DNA of 64,000 nucleotides. Origin: Siderastrea siderea (Eukaryota > Cnidaria > Anthozoa > Scleractinia > Rhizangiidae). Position numbers and translations under genes: made by a program. The stretch covers positions 21,855,186 through 21,919,185 of the forward strand of contig OZ034968.1 in assembly GCA_964030785.1 (NCBI GenBank), written 5' to 3'. Below, one piece after another: positions 12,351 to 24,400 of the stretch. The notes beneath the pieces were generated by a model. The model saw only the letters and a list, made by a program, of their open reading frames with translations, did not search any database and was not told the DNA's origin. The stretch's first letter is position 1, and every line of letters starts with the position of its first letter.

Positions 12351-15300
12351 GTTGAACAGCAACAGAAACCTGCATGAGCAAATGCAAAGGGAGACATAAT
12401 TGAAGGGAATTGCATTTCACATACTAACGTAAGATAAGTTGAAAAACGTACCCACAGTGAGAGTCTAGATAAAATGAGGACTGCGCATGCACCTCTGTAC
12501 GTATATCAATTAGATTTGTCTCAGTCAACCCGTTCGACCCGTTCAACCCGTTCGAGGGTAGGATTACGGACAAAAGTCTATCGACATAACCGCAAATTTG
12601 ATACGTAAAAACTTTCATGAGGTGTCGTTCGCCCAAAGCAGGGAAACCAATGTTGAGAGACAAATAGCTACGTTAATAGTTTTGAAGCGAAATAGAGGCT
12701 GTCGGTGTTTATTTACAATCTGCTTGTTCACAGTGAGTTTTACGTCACACAAGAGGGTCTTTACTGAAATAGTGAAATAGTGAAATCTGGCTGACGTCGC
12801 TCATAAAAGATCCCGGGGTGTATTTGCTCATGAAAGATCCTCGGTTGTATTTTGCCAACCTAACTGCATGATATTGCGTCATCCGTGATTGTTGTTTTCC
12901 TGTCTTGCAAGTGAAAACATTTCAAGAATCATAATTGCTGATATTAGCCTGGTGGCTTTAGATGTGATACCACTATTTTAGCCTGATTGACGTCATTGTT
13001 TTATATCACACATGTACAGATGGAAATTACGACTTTGTAGAGTAAAAGCTTAAATCTGTTCCATTTTTTAACTTCTTGTGTCCTGGAGAACTAACAAGAG
13101 CAATGTTCCCTCTGCACGACTAATATGTTTACCTCAATGGAGAGTAATCACGCTTCCTTTTATTGTATTTAATGACATTCCTGAGTCATAATCGATAATT
13201 TTCCGCTTAATGTATGATATTTACCATTCTAGCTATATGATACAGCTATATTGTTCATCGTCGCGTGGTGCATCAACCACAAGATAGATTACTATGCTCT
13301 GCTTATATATCTACAATCCTGACAACCTCTAGATTTTTTGGGGGGTACATGCATGTAACACGTTTTACAGCAGGCCTATCCTCCAATCATTTTCTTAGAT
13401 TCAAACGTGCGGTGGTTACCCCGAATACACATGTGCCTGATAACACGCAAAGCTAGTTATGGCTTCAAGGCTTCATTGATTTGTGAGATCATTCAATTCT
13501 TTAGTTTTAATTGTGATATTTGCTTTGGCCCTGATACCATGATACGGCTACATTATAAAAAAGCAATTGTTAATGCAGGTTACTAGCTTCAAAATTTATA
13601 CGCCGTTTCCCGCTTTTTAAGCTCTAAACGATGTTCCACACGTCTTAACTAATGTTCACACAGAGCCGATGATAACTTTAGTTGATTACTTCGTTTTCTG
13701 TTGTTTCTGAGTTTGTCCTTGCACTCAGGAAGAGGCACAGTTTATTGTTGAAATTAAGCACGTTAGTGATCCTCTGTATTGACTGTATTGCATTATCCAG
13801 AGACACTTGAGGTTCTTGCACTGTCGCATTGAGAAGAAGATATGAGTAAGAGTTCAAACTTATGTAGTTGCCAGCTCCCAGTCCAAACCAATTCCAATTA
13901 AACAAAATGTTCAAATTTATCTGTAAAATCGTTTCTGGTCGCTTTAATCACACCATGTGTAAATGCTTCGCACTAGGTCCTAGCCTCCAAAAAAACTTAA
14001 ACATAAAAATAAGCACTTAAAGCATTGACGAATGGTTTAAATAACACAGCAAATACAAAAGAAGGCACGGATTGGGCCAAATTAAAGAAGATTAACTGGG
14101 ATTGTAATTGGATTTTTTGAAAAACTGTTAGGCTGACGCTTTTCAAAGTTTATCTCTGTTGTTTGTAAATCTAAATATAACGCTCGGAATACACTGTCTG
14201 TACACTGTTGCAGTACAAAGAGCAAGGTCTCAACATATGTATAACAAAGGATGGCGGAAGGCTTTCAAATCGTATCCATCTATAGTCAGAATCAGTGCTT
14301 GTTACTTACTGCACATGCGAACTTACACCTGCGAACTCTCAATACGAGAACTGGCTCAGTTATCAGTGGATCATTCATTCTTAAGGCAAAATGTGGCGTA
14401 GAATATGTCAATGTTAAAAGAAATGCGTGACATCCAATTCTAGTGTGTGATTGAAACGTCAGCTTCGAATCAATATTGGCTGCGGTATACACATTTTTTT
14501 TACAGAAATTGATTATCACGGCACTGGACAATAGCAGCCAAATAAAGGATGTTCACGTGAATGTTAAGTAACTCGGATTTAGTTGTGCCGGAGTCGGAAA
14601 GGACTCACAGATCAGGAATCCTAAGAAATTTGAAGAACCAAAACTAGTAGTTTCACAACATCATTCGACAAATGGAGTTGTAAACAATTTTTATTGACAT
14701 AAATTCGTTGAATTCCATTGTTTTTCGGTTACCTGCCGTCTCGGACAATAATTCTTGGGACATTTGACACCTCTGAGGACGGTACCCCTTCCTCCGTTCA
14801 ATGCTGTACAAACCGCTGGCTTTCCGGACAGAAAATAGTAAATTTTCTAGTCTTTTCAACATTGCAAAGGGGGGAAGGGGGAGAAGTCGGCAAGGTGTCC
14901 CAAGATTATTGACCGACCCTGTGGTTACAATAAAAGTGTTGCACAAATACCTTCGGGCGCGCCAAGTTGTCTGATAGAAAGATTAGCTTCACTGAACATT
15001 TATATCCTGCACTTGTGGTTTGCATTAATCTATGCTCCCGTACAGAAGTTCTGAGGGTGCAAGAAATATTACATACTACCTTTATTATTTCACACCAAAA
15101 GTGACCAGGCTCTGAGTAGCACAACGTGTTACTATAAAGACCCGTGTAACACGAAAACCCTAAAATTGGGCAAGAGTCGGATTATGAAAGATCCAAATTA
15201 AGACCGGTTTCAGTGAGGGCTGTAGGGTCGGGGACAGTATATTTAGAGAGTTGCATCTCAAACGACGGGCTGAGTTTGAACCCACACCAACTCTTATCTT

Positions 15301-16041
15301 CTCTGGATGCTCGAAACTAAAAACGTTTAAATGTTCATTCCACGATGAATGTTCACTCCAAAGTGAACAGTAACCACAGTTTTACTGAAATCCTTTGTGT
15401 CAAATGAAAACTGTTGAGCAGTAGTAACCTTTTTAAAGTTTCGTCTTTGTGATTTATGTACTGACATGAAATTGTTTTCATTCGTACAAAATTTTTTGAA
15501 AAGCACATTTTAATGCTACTGTTTCAGTACTTAATGCTGTTAGACGTCAAGTGTGACCATTTAGCTCAGACTTACGAAACAAACGTCAACCGGTACTGTT
15601 TGTTTTTAAAATTTGTCAAACATTTAAACTGAGGTCTCTTTTTATAGAATTGAATGAGGGATCTCCTGGAAGTTACAGTTAGACAGAAATCGCGGGCCTC
15701 GGTTTTTTTTTTTTTTTTGCTTGACCAATAAAATCTATCTTGTTCACGGTTCCCTAGTTTAGACTAAACTGAACTAAAACTTCATTTCACGAAAACAAGG
15801 ATAATGAGCTCTACATTAGAAAGTGATCTCTTAAGGCTTTTCTTTTTAAAAAAATCATAATGTTTTGAGACGTGACAAAAACTCTAAAAGAAGCCAACAT
15901 TTTATGTTAAGTAGCCTGAAAAGTCGATATTTTTGCTGTAACAACGGAAGTGGATTCACGGACGGTTACACACAGACAGGCACTGGGAGAGAAGGCTTTA
16001 CTTCAACTGCTTAATGGTTAACAAAAAGAAAACGTTCTCAC
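12351..16041. other. Large intron of the chitin synthase gene
   Basis: No exon could be placed here with confidence. An open minus-strand frame at 13678-13914 has protein-like composition but no recognisable similarity or clear splice sites. A T-run lies near 15702. Confidence 0.4.
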
Positions 16042-16364
16042 CAGTAAAATTCCCTGCTTTGTTGCCCATGGTCGACTATTTCTTCTTAAACTTGTCCACG
16101 AAGCGTAAATAAAAGACGCCGCTTGAGGGATCATTAGAGCAAGAAGAAGCATTAAGAACAAAGCTTGTTTGCATGTCTCGGCAGTAATTTTCCCTGTGCC
16201 ATTCTTCACAGTTTGATTAGCACTTCTGAACTGTTGCCCTAGAATCAGCAAACAAATCTTGCTGGTGACAACACAGAACAAGACCAGTGAGAAAGTGATG
16301 ACGGCTGCGAGCCACTTAACGACGCAGAGGAACACAGTAGCAATGCTCATTTTCGTCTTTGTCA

Positions 16365-19300
16365 GTGCTTGAGATTGAAAGCGTTGATTCTGTTATTTGT
16401 ACAGTGTAAGGTTTTCGGTTTCCAAATGAAGACATAGAAAAGTTGTCGTAGTTGTTGCTATTTCGAGACATAGCTTATCATGACTTGACTGCCCTTCCTA
16501 ACAGCAGTGTCAATTGACGCCGGATAGAAGGTTTAATTATCGAACAATTTAGTTATGGGTCGACGCTCGGACCTTGGGAGTTAATTAGTCTCCCCTCTAG
16601 CTTGCTTGTTTAATTGCGATAGACATTCAGAATAATTACTTTTTTTTATACCACACACGATGTGGAGACTGATATTGCTGTTCTTGGATGGGAAAAATTA
16701 ATTCTGCACATCTAAATGCCAAAAGCAAAAAGCACTTAAAGTAATCGATTGATATATGAAATGAAATTTTAATCAGTTTGAGAAACCTTCATGTCAACGA
16801 CGTTTCAAATGTCACTGCCTTCGTTTTGGCATTAGCCATGCATGCGTAAAAGCATGTTTTTTGTCATCTGAGCATTCACGTGAGTTTTACCTAACTTTTC
16901 TGTTACCTTAACACACTTTGGAGATTGTTTTAATAGTTTGTTCGTGTCTTGTTGTACCTAATGTAGTTACCATTTCTTCCAAATATAACCGGAAAAAGCT
17001 ACTTGACTAGAGCAGTTCATCATTTATTCAGAGCGGCCAATATACAATCTCCAATCTTAAGGCGGCGCGGGTGACAAGCTACTCATTAGAGAACCGATTC
17101 CGTTAAAACTTAACAGAGAGCTTGGGCAATGGTGAAAGTGAAAAATGGTTCTTTTTGGTTTGATAAATTGCGCTTCTTTGCGATGCTATGAGCTCCCAAA
17201 GTCAAGTTTTTGTAAAACGCGACTCCGTGTCCAAGTTTTCCGGCTCCTCGTGGAAAAGACAACACTCAGCTCGATTACCACTTATTGATATGATCAGTTA
17301 AAGCCTGTCTTATGACAGCAGAAGCCGATTATAAGATTTCGAGTTCCATTGGGAGTTGTAAGCTTTTAAATGAGTAAAATCGTTCTTGTTTAAATTTGAA
17401 GCCTCCAATGTTTTGTTAAAAAGCCTGTTTGAAAAAATTGCTTCTGTTGTGACACTCTGCAATACACCTACTAGTTTTTCTGCCTGCATGTTGTGTCTGT
17501 TCAGGAAATTCTGTATCCGTGCTGTATCGATATCCTTGGACACAAAATTGGTGGTTTTAGGGCTTCGAAGGCTTACTGAGTAAACACGAGTGTTTAAGTT
17601 AAGATTATGCTAATTATGGAAATTAAATTCTAGCGGCTATTGTTCACTGTTCAGATTACAAATACTTGGATTGAAGAATATAAGCGTTTCCGAAGCTTGT
17701 TCGTTTTGTTGGAAAACTTCTTAAAAGTTTCTATCAACGTTTGGAAGGAAAAAAGTCGGACTTGGACAGTATTTTTTAAATTAAAAAATACTTAAAAGTC
17801 ACAACTCGTAGCACACGACTTAAAGCACGTGCAATTATTGATTATTGTTCAAAAAATGAAAGTTTTACTGAAGAGCCTATTCGGTGAATATTTCGCGCAA
17901 TGTCGCTACCATTCGTCTCACTTCGTGCAATACACTTTAAATAAATAAATGCCGATGACTCAGGGTTAAACAGGGTATCGTTACACGACCTTATGTATTC
18001 GTTAATTTAAAGAGCCCTCACCACGAGCTGACCTTTTGCCAGTTTGCCAACGTACAGCATATTGAAATAAGACTCAGTCACTGACCAATTCTTTCTAGCC
18101 ATAAGGAGGGTATGATGTTGGGTTGAATGTCTTAGACAGGGTACGAAAAATCTAAATTCTGTCTTAAACAGGGCAGAAAAATCAGAGATTTTTGTCTCCA
18201 ACAGGTCGCACCTCCCTATCCGATCATCTGCTGAGTGCCCTCCCCCGGGGGGGGGGGGGGGGGGGGCATTAGTAGGAACCCAAAGAATGTCTGCTTCGGA
18301 GGCTAACTGAGCTGGGGCTAGGAATTATTCCACATTTAGAATTAAATGTTTACAAGAAAATTGAAAAACGAACGGACCTCATGAAAGTATACAATAGCTA
18401 TCAAAAAGTTGCCTAATATTGTCTTTGGGTACCGCTGGGACTCCGAAACCCCGGCCCTACACTCAGACAAAACTCAGCTGCAGTTTACAACGCCGTTCTA
18501 GACAAGACAGCAAAAACTTCTACCCTATCACACACTTGGTGAGTGTAAATCCGTATTCTAGACTAAATTCTCTATACCACTAAATAATTTCCCGATAAAT
18601 GACAGCCCATTCTAGACCAAACTACCTATTTTCTATACTCTATCCCCGAAAACCAATACCTGTACTCCGTAGCTTATACATGGGAGCACCTCCCCCGGGG
18701 ATCGCCTAGTAGCTCCTAGTGTGAACAAAGCCGGGTCACGACATAGAACTGTCACCTACTTAGTGACAAAAACAACAGGAATTTGACATGTACATGAAAG
18801 CTGACATGAATGCTGTATCACGTTTGGCAAGAAGCACAAAATATAAATGATCTGCATTCTTTTGGTGAATTCAGTTCGCATCAGGTGAAAAGACTCATGC
18901 AAACCTTGGCACATCCATTCTGTTTTTGTCCTAAACAGCGACCACATCACGATTCCCAACATTTAGAGGTAAGAAACAATCATTTTGTTTCTATTTATAC
19001 CATGAATGAATAAATAAACTAAGCCTATATATCACCCTCGCAGGCGTGAGAATACAGGCGCAAGCACCAGAGTTTGCGAAATAAAACGTATATAAGCGAG
19101 GTCTTCCATAGACTGTACAACAATACAGTCTCTATTGAATTTAATAGCAGCCAATGTCGCTCTAGATTCCTGCAGTGTGTAGTACAAAACGACACTGTCG
19201 CTACAAGGTTTATCTGAATAATTCTGTGATTAAAAGAACGGGGCTATTTGGTTCGAGTATCGATGTTAATGAACGTTATTTTCTGTGACTTGTAATTATT

Positions 19301-20075
19301 GATAGACACACAAATCTTTCAACGTTTACGATATCTACAACAGGCGAGTCAGCGTAAGGCACCTTTTTCTTAGTCTTTATTGCATTGCTGCTAATTCTTA
19401 TTAAAAGAGACTTCGGTGTAGCCAGTTCCTGCATGGGTCGACGTGTCCTTGTCACTTTTACCCAATAAGGTCACGCACAAGGAAAATGTTTAACGTACGT
19501 TTGATTTCAAAAATCCTCTTTATCAGTTTATTTTCAGAAGCACTGTTGCTTTTATTTATGATTCTGTGTTGAGTAGACCATCAAAACTAGTCTAAATAGT
19601 CAATATATGTTACATGGTTAAAGGTAATACCATGTAAACATATGGGAATACTTTAATAAATTGTTGTCGTTGTTGATTTCCACGTCTGTTTAGAGCTCGT
19701 TTTCGCCCCGTTTTTAATACAACTTGTGAAACGTTTTACATGTAAATTTGTTGCAGGGTAGCTAGATATAAGTTCCTTCCTATCTTTACATTCGATGGTT
19801 GTTGAAGTAAGTGTCTAGGTCATGACACCTTTTAAGTGTCCTTTTGCTCATTTTCAAGACCATTGCATGCAAGATCCAGCCACATCCCCTCGGGCGAGGT
19901 AGGGGGAGGGGAGGAACCTCGCGAAAACCCAAACCTATCCAAGACCAAAATACATCACTTACTAGCCCTGCTTGAGATAAAATCCTGCCACGCGCGTAAA
20001 TCTCTCGCCATTCACACGTGCGTACTTAAAGCCTGTAGATTTAACCGTAGAGTTCCTCTGTCGAAGGCGCTTATA
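16365..20075. other. Non-coding stretch between divergent genes
   Basis: Nothing firm. A minus-strand open frame at 17310-17583 has amphipathic, protein-like composition (for example RIQNFLNRHNMQAEKLVGVL) but no recognised family. C5G-type patches at 18239-18266 (20-G run) and 18690-18700 resemble the CCCCCGGGG ends of the insertion at 3984-4456. Confidence 0.4.
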
Positions 20076-20165
20076 GTGTGATAGGTTGCCCGAGGAAATT
20101 TGATGTTCCCATTCGAGGGTTTTCATGAAGTTTGAACATCAAATTTCCGAGGGAACCTATCATAC
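20076..20165. other. Long imperfect hairpin, possible small-RNA precursor
   Basis: Left arm 20076-20108 (GTGTGATAGGTTGCCC then GAGGAAATTTGATGTTC) pairs with right arm 20134-20165 (GAACATCAAATTTCCGAGG then GAACCTATCATAC) with few mismatches, across a 25-nt loop. Size and near-complete pairing suit a pre-miRNA-like or siRNA-producing hairpin, but a tiny foldback transposon is equally possible. Confidence 0.5.
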
Positions 20166-20813
20166 ATAGGACCTGAGACAGAAGGACGTTTTTATTGTAA
20201 AACGCCAAATTTTGAGCGAAAAATTCTGGCAATTGCTTTTGCTTTCATAGAATTTCACGAAAGAAGCTCCCCGTTTACCGATCGTGCCTCAACATAAAAC
20301 ATAAAACAGGCGAAGAATCGGAGCCAGCTCTTCGGGGTTGAAATCTTGTAAGTTTTCTCCATATTTCTTTCTTTACGCCAAACTAGAAAAGGAAAAAAAA
20401 AGAAAGATGTGTAATCCTTGTAGAAAAATAAAACTTTCTTCATCCATAGAACGGCTCGCAGAAACGAAATGTTGTGGTTTACTTTTCTAACATTGAATTA
20501 CCTTCAAAAACTTTGACTGCGTACACCGTCATTGACAATGCTTAATTACTTTTTCGTTGACTGTCGGGAATCTCTGTGCCCTTTTCGATGGTATAATTTA
20601 CACTGGAAAGGGTTAAAAAGCTATCAATTTTTATAACCGAAAATTGTAAACAAGCACTATGTGACCTATGTGCTGATAGGCGCCTGCTAAGGAGAGACAC
20701 TCTCGCGTCACATGATCGATTTCGACCAATGGGAGCACGCCAAAATTTAGCGCTGCACTATAACGTGCAATATGTTGTCTTCACATACCGCCCTTCCTTC
20801 TTTGCTTCTAGCT

Positions 20814-20922
20814 AGCCTGTTCCAGGCTCCACGATGATGGGGTAAGCGCGAGTTTAGAAAACGGGCGCGAAACGTGGAGGCTAATTTTCGTGCTGTCCCT
20901 ACTGTCTGAGAGCCTGGAACAA
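20814..20922. mobile_element. ~0.1 kb MITE ending AGCCTGTTCCAGGCTC
   Basis: The left end AGCCTGTTCCAGGCTC is mirrored by GAGCCTGGAACA at the right end. No coding capacity. It lies about 300 bp upstream of the first exon of the secreted Thr/Pro-rich protein gene. Confidence 0.7.
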
Positions 20923-21212
20923 CTACTTCCAGTTATTGTTCTGCTAGAACAATCCTTTAATTCGCCGAAACCGGGTAGATCCGTTGTGCAGGGATACTTT
21001 TTTTTTAGCTTTACAATTTCAGTCCAGACTGGCCATCACTACTAAGATCTTTTATCTAGAGGAAGAAAATATGTTTAATGTTTTATTGTCTTAGCTATAT
21101 TTGGCAAGAAATAAACTACAGCCTGTCACAAGGTCAGGGTTTAAGAACCTTTTATAAAGAAAGGTTTGTAAGATTACAGTTATATTTTGCTCTTATTAGA
21201 CTGATTAAAGCA

Positions 21213-21419
21213 ATGGAGATGAAAAGAATTGTCATTCTGACATGGCTTATCGTGTTTGTCTGTAAGTAAATCCTTATAATATGCGTCATGTTTTGCCAGG
21301 GAACTACGGTTCAACAGATTCTACAACGTCCTGCACGTTTCCTGTCGGGAAATGTCACTCCTCCGATTTAACTCTGTTCAAGTTGTTTTATTTCTAATTG
21401 TTCTGACCGCTGACCCCAA

Positions 21420-21463
<44 letters not shown>

Positions 21464-24400
21464 GTTTGTCGAAGAAGGCGTATCCTTGGACGTTAACGGC
21501 ATACTGTTGTCCGATTTGTTTTTTAGTACCACCAACCGTTATGTCAACTGTGACCACAGGGACCCCAGCTCCTGTTCCACCAGGTGAGCGACTAACAGTA
21601 ACTTGGGATTTTCATGGCTATATTTAGGGTGTGTCTGATTCATTTTACATTGTTCCAGAATAAGAGTAGACAGAATGGTAGAATTATGTATAACTGGAGC
21701 ATGTTATAAAAATTTAGACCTCAAGAGTATGACTGTCTGCAGATGTTTTCAAATATCATTATTGAAACATGTCTTAAAAAGTAAGATGTCACGACTACGA
21801 CTGTTTGCAAGAGTTGCCATATATTATTAGTGAAGAAATTGGTACTTGGTCCTGTTATATTGAATCAAAACAAATCAGGTTTAATCTTTCACAAGATCCA
21901 AAATTTATGTGAACCACAAGATTTCGACTCTGTCGCGGAATCTTTATCAAGTGATGAAGGTTGACATTTTGTCACGTGATTTAGGATGGTGAAAAACACG
22001 TCACAAAACGTCCCGGTAGATCACCGGGGGGCTCATATCCGTTATCTCGATTCATGATTGCAATGATCAAGGAGGAAGAGAAGTCAAGGGTGTGTCCTGT
22101 GTCCCTGAGGTGATCACCCACAACAGTCGTCGATGCCCTTCTAATGTTGTCGTACTCCTCGAGTCTAATCCTTACACTGAATTCTGTAGACCCCCCGCAT
22201 TTCTTTTCCTTGGTGTGGGGTCTTTTGGGTGTACCAATTGTTGTCTCATGGTGTTAAAATAGGGAAGTGGGACACTGTAGCTAGAACCGCCTTTCTTTGC
22301 CGTGTCTTTACGTTTTATTAGGTCGCTCTTTGAGGGGTTTTGAACATCCAAGGCTTGTAGTTATTGTTTCGGAGGAAGGATTTCAAGTGTTCCCTTTGCC
22401 ATATATTATAGTTGAAATAAGGGTTCCTCTCTGAGAACCGGATCACGAATGACGTTAATCAAAGGAAACAAATGACAGAAAAAAAAAACAACTCCAAAAC
22501 AGAACCAAAGCACAATACTTTGCCAAAAAAAAATGGAGAGCTCCTCCAGTAACTGCAGGAAAGACCTAAAAATGTCGTTAAAAGGTATACCTCAAAACTA
22601 TTCTTTTTATCCCAGGCCAGTTATTGTTATCATGGCGGAACCGATCAACACACCCGTATAGTTGCGTACGTTTGAATACTTAGAAATGCATTGCTTGCCA
22701 TACTGAGGCACGAAGAAGACTAAGCCAGCTTTTGAAATTGAGTTTTCATAGAGGCTACTAGGTCATGCCTTGCTTGGTATATGTTTTTGTTTCGCGGAGT
22801 CGTAGCCCCCCCCCCCCCCCCCCCCCCCAAAAAAAAACAACAGCTCTCATGCTTGTGTGACCACAGGGTCCCAACTTGTCAGCTTTGATTCCTTCTGGTG
22901 ATAAGCAAGTACCTGGAAAAGAAAAGTTTCAAATACGTTGGAATACGGACAAAATTGGCACATATGCTAGGTTTGATTAATCCTCCAAGAAAGTTGCAAA
23001 AAGAGTTAAGGTGGCTCCATACAGGTTCTCATCAGTTTCAACAGACAGATATACATAACTTTTTTGATGATTTTCAGGACATTGATTTACATTTCACTAG
23101 GGAAAAGCTACAAAAGCAACTAGCCTAGCCTTTATACTTTTCAAAAAAGTCACAATTTCTGGGCCTGGCCCGTTTCCATGGCAACCACTGATATAGTTGT
23201 TTGGCTCATTTTTTAAGCTTACCCAGTTTCTTCACGTCATTTCTTGGTTTTTACACGGTGAATTTTGGCTATTTTTGTTGTAAAGATGTTGTCGTTTGAG
23301 AAGTCTCAGCTGGCAAAGCTGTGAGAAATTTTGTACATAAGTTTTGTCAGAATAGTAAATTTCCGTTTTCGACGATTAATGCAGAAGTGCGTGTACAAAA
23401 ATTACTCTTACTTTAGTATGACTGAAAAACACAAAAATCCTACAAATGTTCCAATTTAAAAAAAATTTCACCGAGTGGAACACGCACAATTAGCGTTTGA
23501 AAATGCCTCAAAACCCACCTTTTTTCTTCACGTTACCAAAATAAAAATTCTTCAAGTTACGGGGTTGCGCATGCTCATGATTCCTTTTGCGTGGACGAGC
23601 GTGGACAGCACGCGGGTAAGCGGTAGAAAAGCTTTTCTAAAGCTTTTCTTTCCAAAGAACAACATTTTTCTGGACAACTGCTTTCCTTTACTGTAAAGGA
23701 TCCATGTGACCAAAAAATTCGCAAAAATAAAGAAAGAAACGAACAAACAAACAAAAAAGAAGCAAATTTATACCGATTCGCGATATAAAAACTCGAACGA
23801 AGCCGCCACTTTATTGCCAGCAGCAAAAAATTTCCTTTAAAGTTTCCAGAACGCGGAATCATTAAACCACTTTCAGTTTCATTTTTACGATTAACTGATT
23901 ACAACCGTTCTTCAAGAAAAAAACTAAAGCGGTCATGTTTGCTCTTAGAACATCTTTTGGTATGCTACTCGAGAAAAGCAGGGAAGCTCGTTCTTTTTAT
24001 GTTGTAAGCTCAATATTTTGTCTGCCGAGACCCGCGTTGTTTCTTAGCGGTTACTTGCGTGTTTGATAACTGCATGGAATAGCAAAAAGTATATAAATAA
24101 GCTTTCAATTTATATTTAAAGGCAGACGTTGGAGAAAGGGAACAAAAATGTCCACAAGAAATTATACGTTTTAAAAAGGCTACATTATTTTTCTGCAAGG
24201 TTCAACAAGTCAACAGAACGCCTGCGAAACGCCGACTGTTTTAGAACCGGCCGTCAACTCGATACTCATCCTTTATTCGTTCACTGAATGCCGTCATTCT
24301 AGGCATAATTTTTCGTAAAAATAAAAATAGTATTTGAGCTTAGGTACAATTGAACTTTCTTCAATTTTCAATTTTATTTTAGACCACCGAAGTTTTGAAG

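Larger units (their letters stand above)
8064..16350 (-). pseudogene. Chitin synthase (GT2), exons present but frame broken
   Basis: Exons in gene order: about 16350-16042 (N-terminal membrane segments), 11949-11704 (membrane), 11041-10395 (membrane plus SSLWKLILTPSVAI and ALPLTLATP), 10021-9652 (VFICTTMYHEED, FESHVFFDGCVR, FTIHLKDN), 9342-9267 (KNKKRWSQVMYMSYVLDYKE), 9128-8938 (TLTTDADVKF, THPMGSGPIVWYQ), 8694-8557 (VANHMLGSVLCSP, YATRVDHAFEFLTKDM), 8267 to about 8064 (GEDRWMCTLM, EEFYKQRRRWTPSTLANL). DAD, EDRW and QRRRW are the donor-site and processive-synthase signatures of chitin synthases, plasma-membrane enzymes polymerising UDP-GlcNAc. Indels shift the frame near 8605, 9970, 10550 and 10840, and the 11704/11041 join is out of phase. 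The post-QRRRW membrane domain was not found. Either a decaying copy or an unpolished locus; identity is not in doubt. Exon 1 start is uncertain. Confidence 0.88.

Noticed and set aside
22898..23128. 76-codon open frame starting MISKYLEKKSF
   Set aside because: It runs across the end of the TTAA element and shows no family signal.
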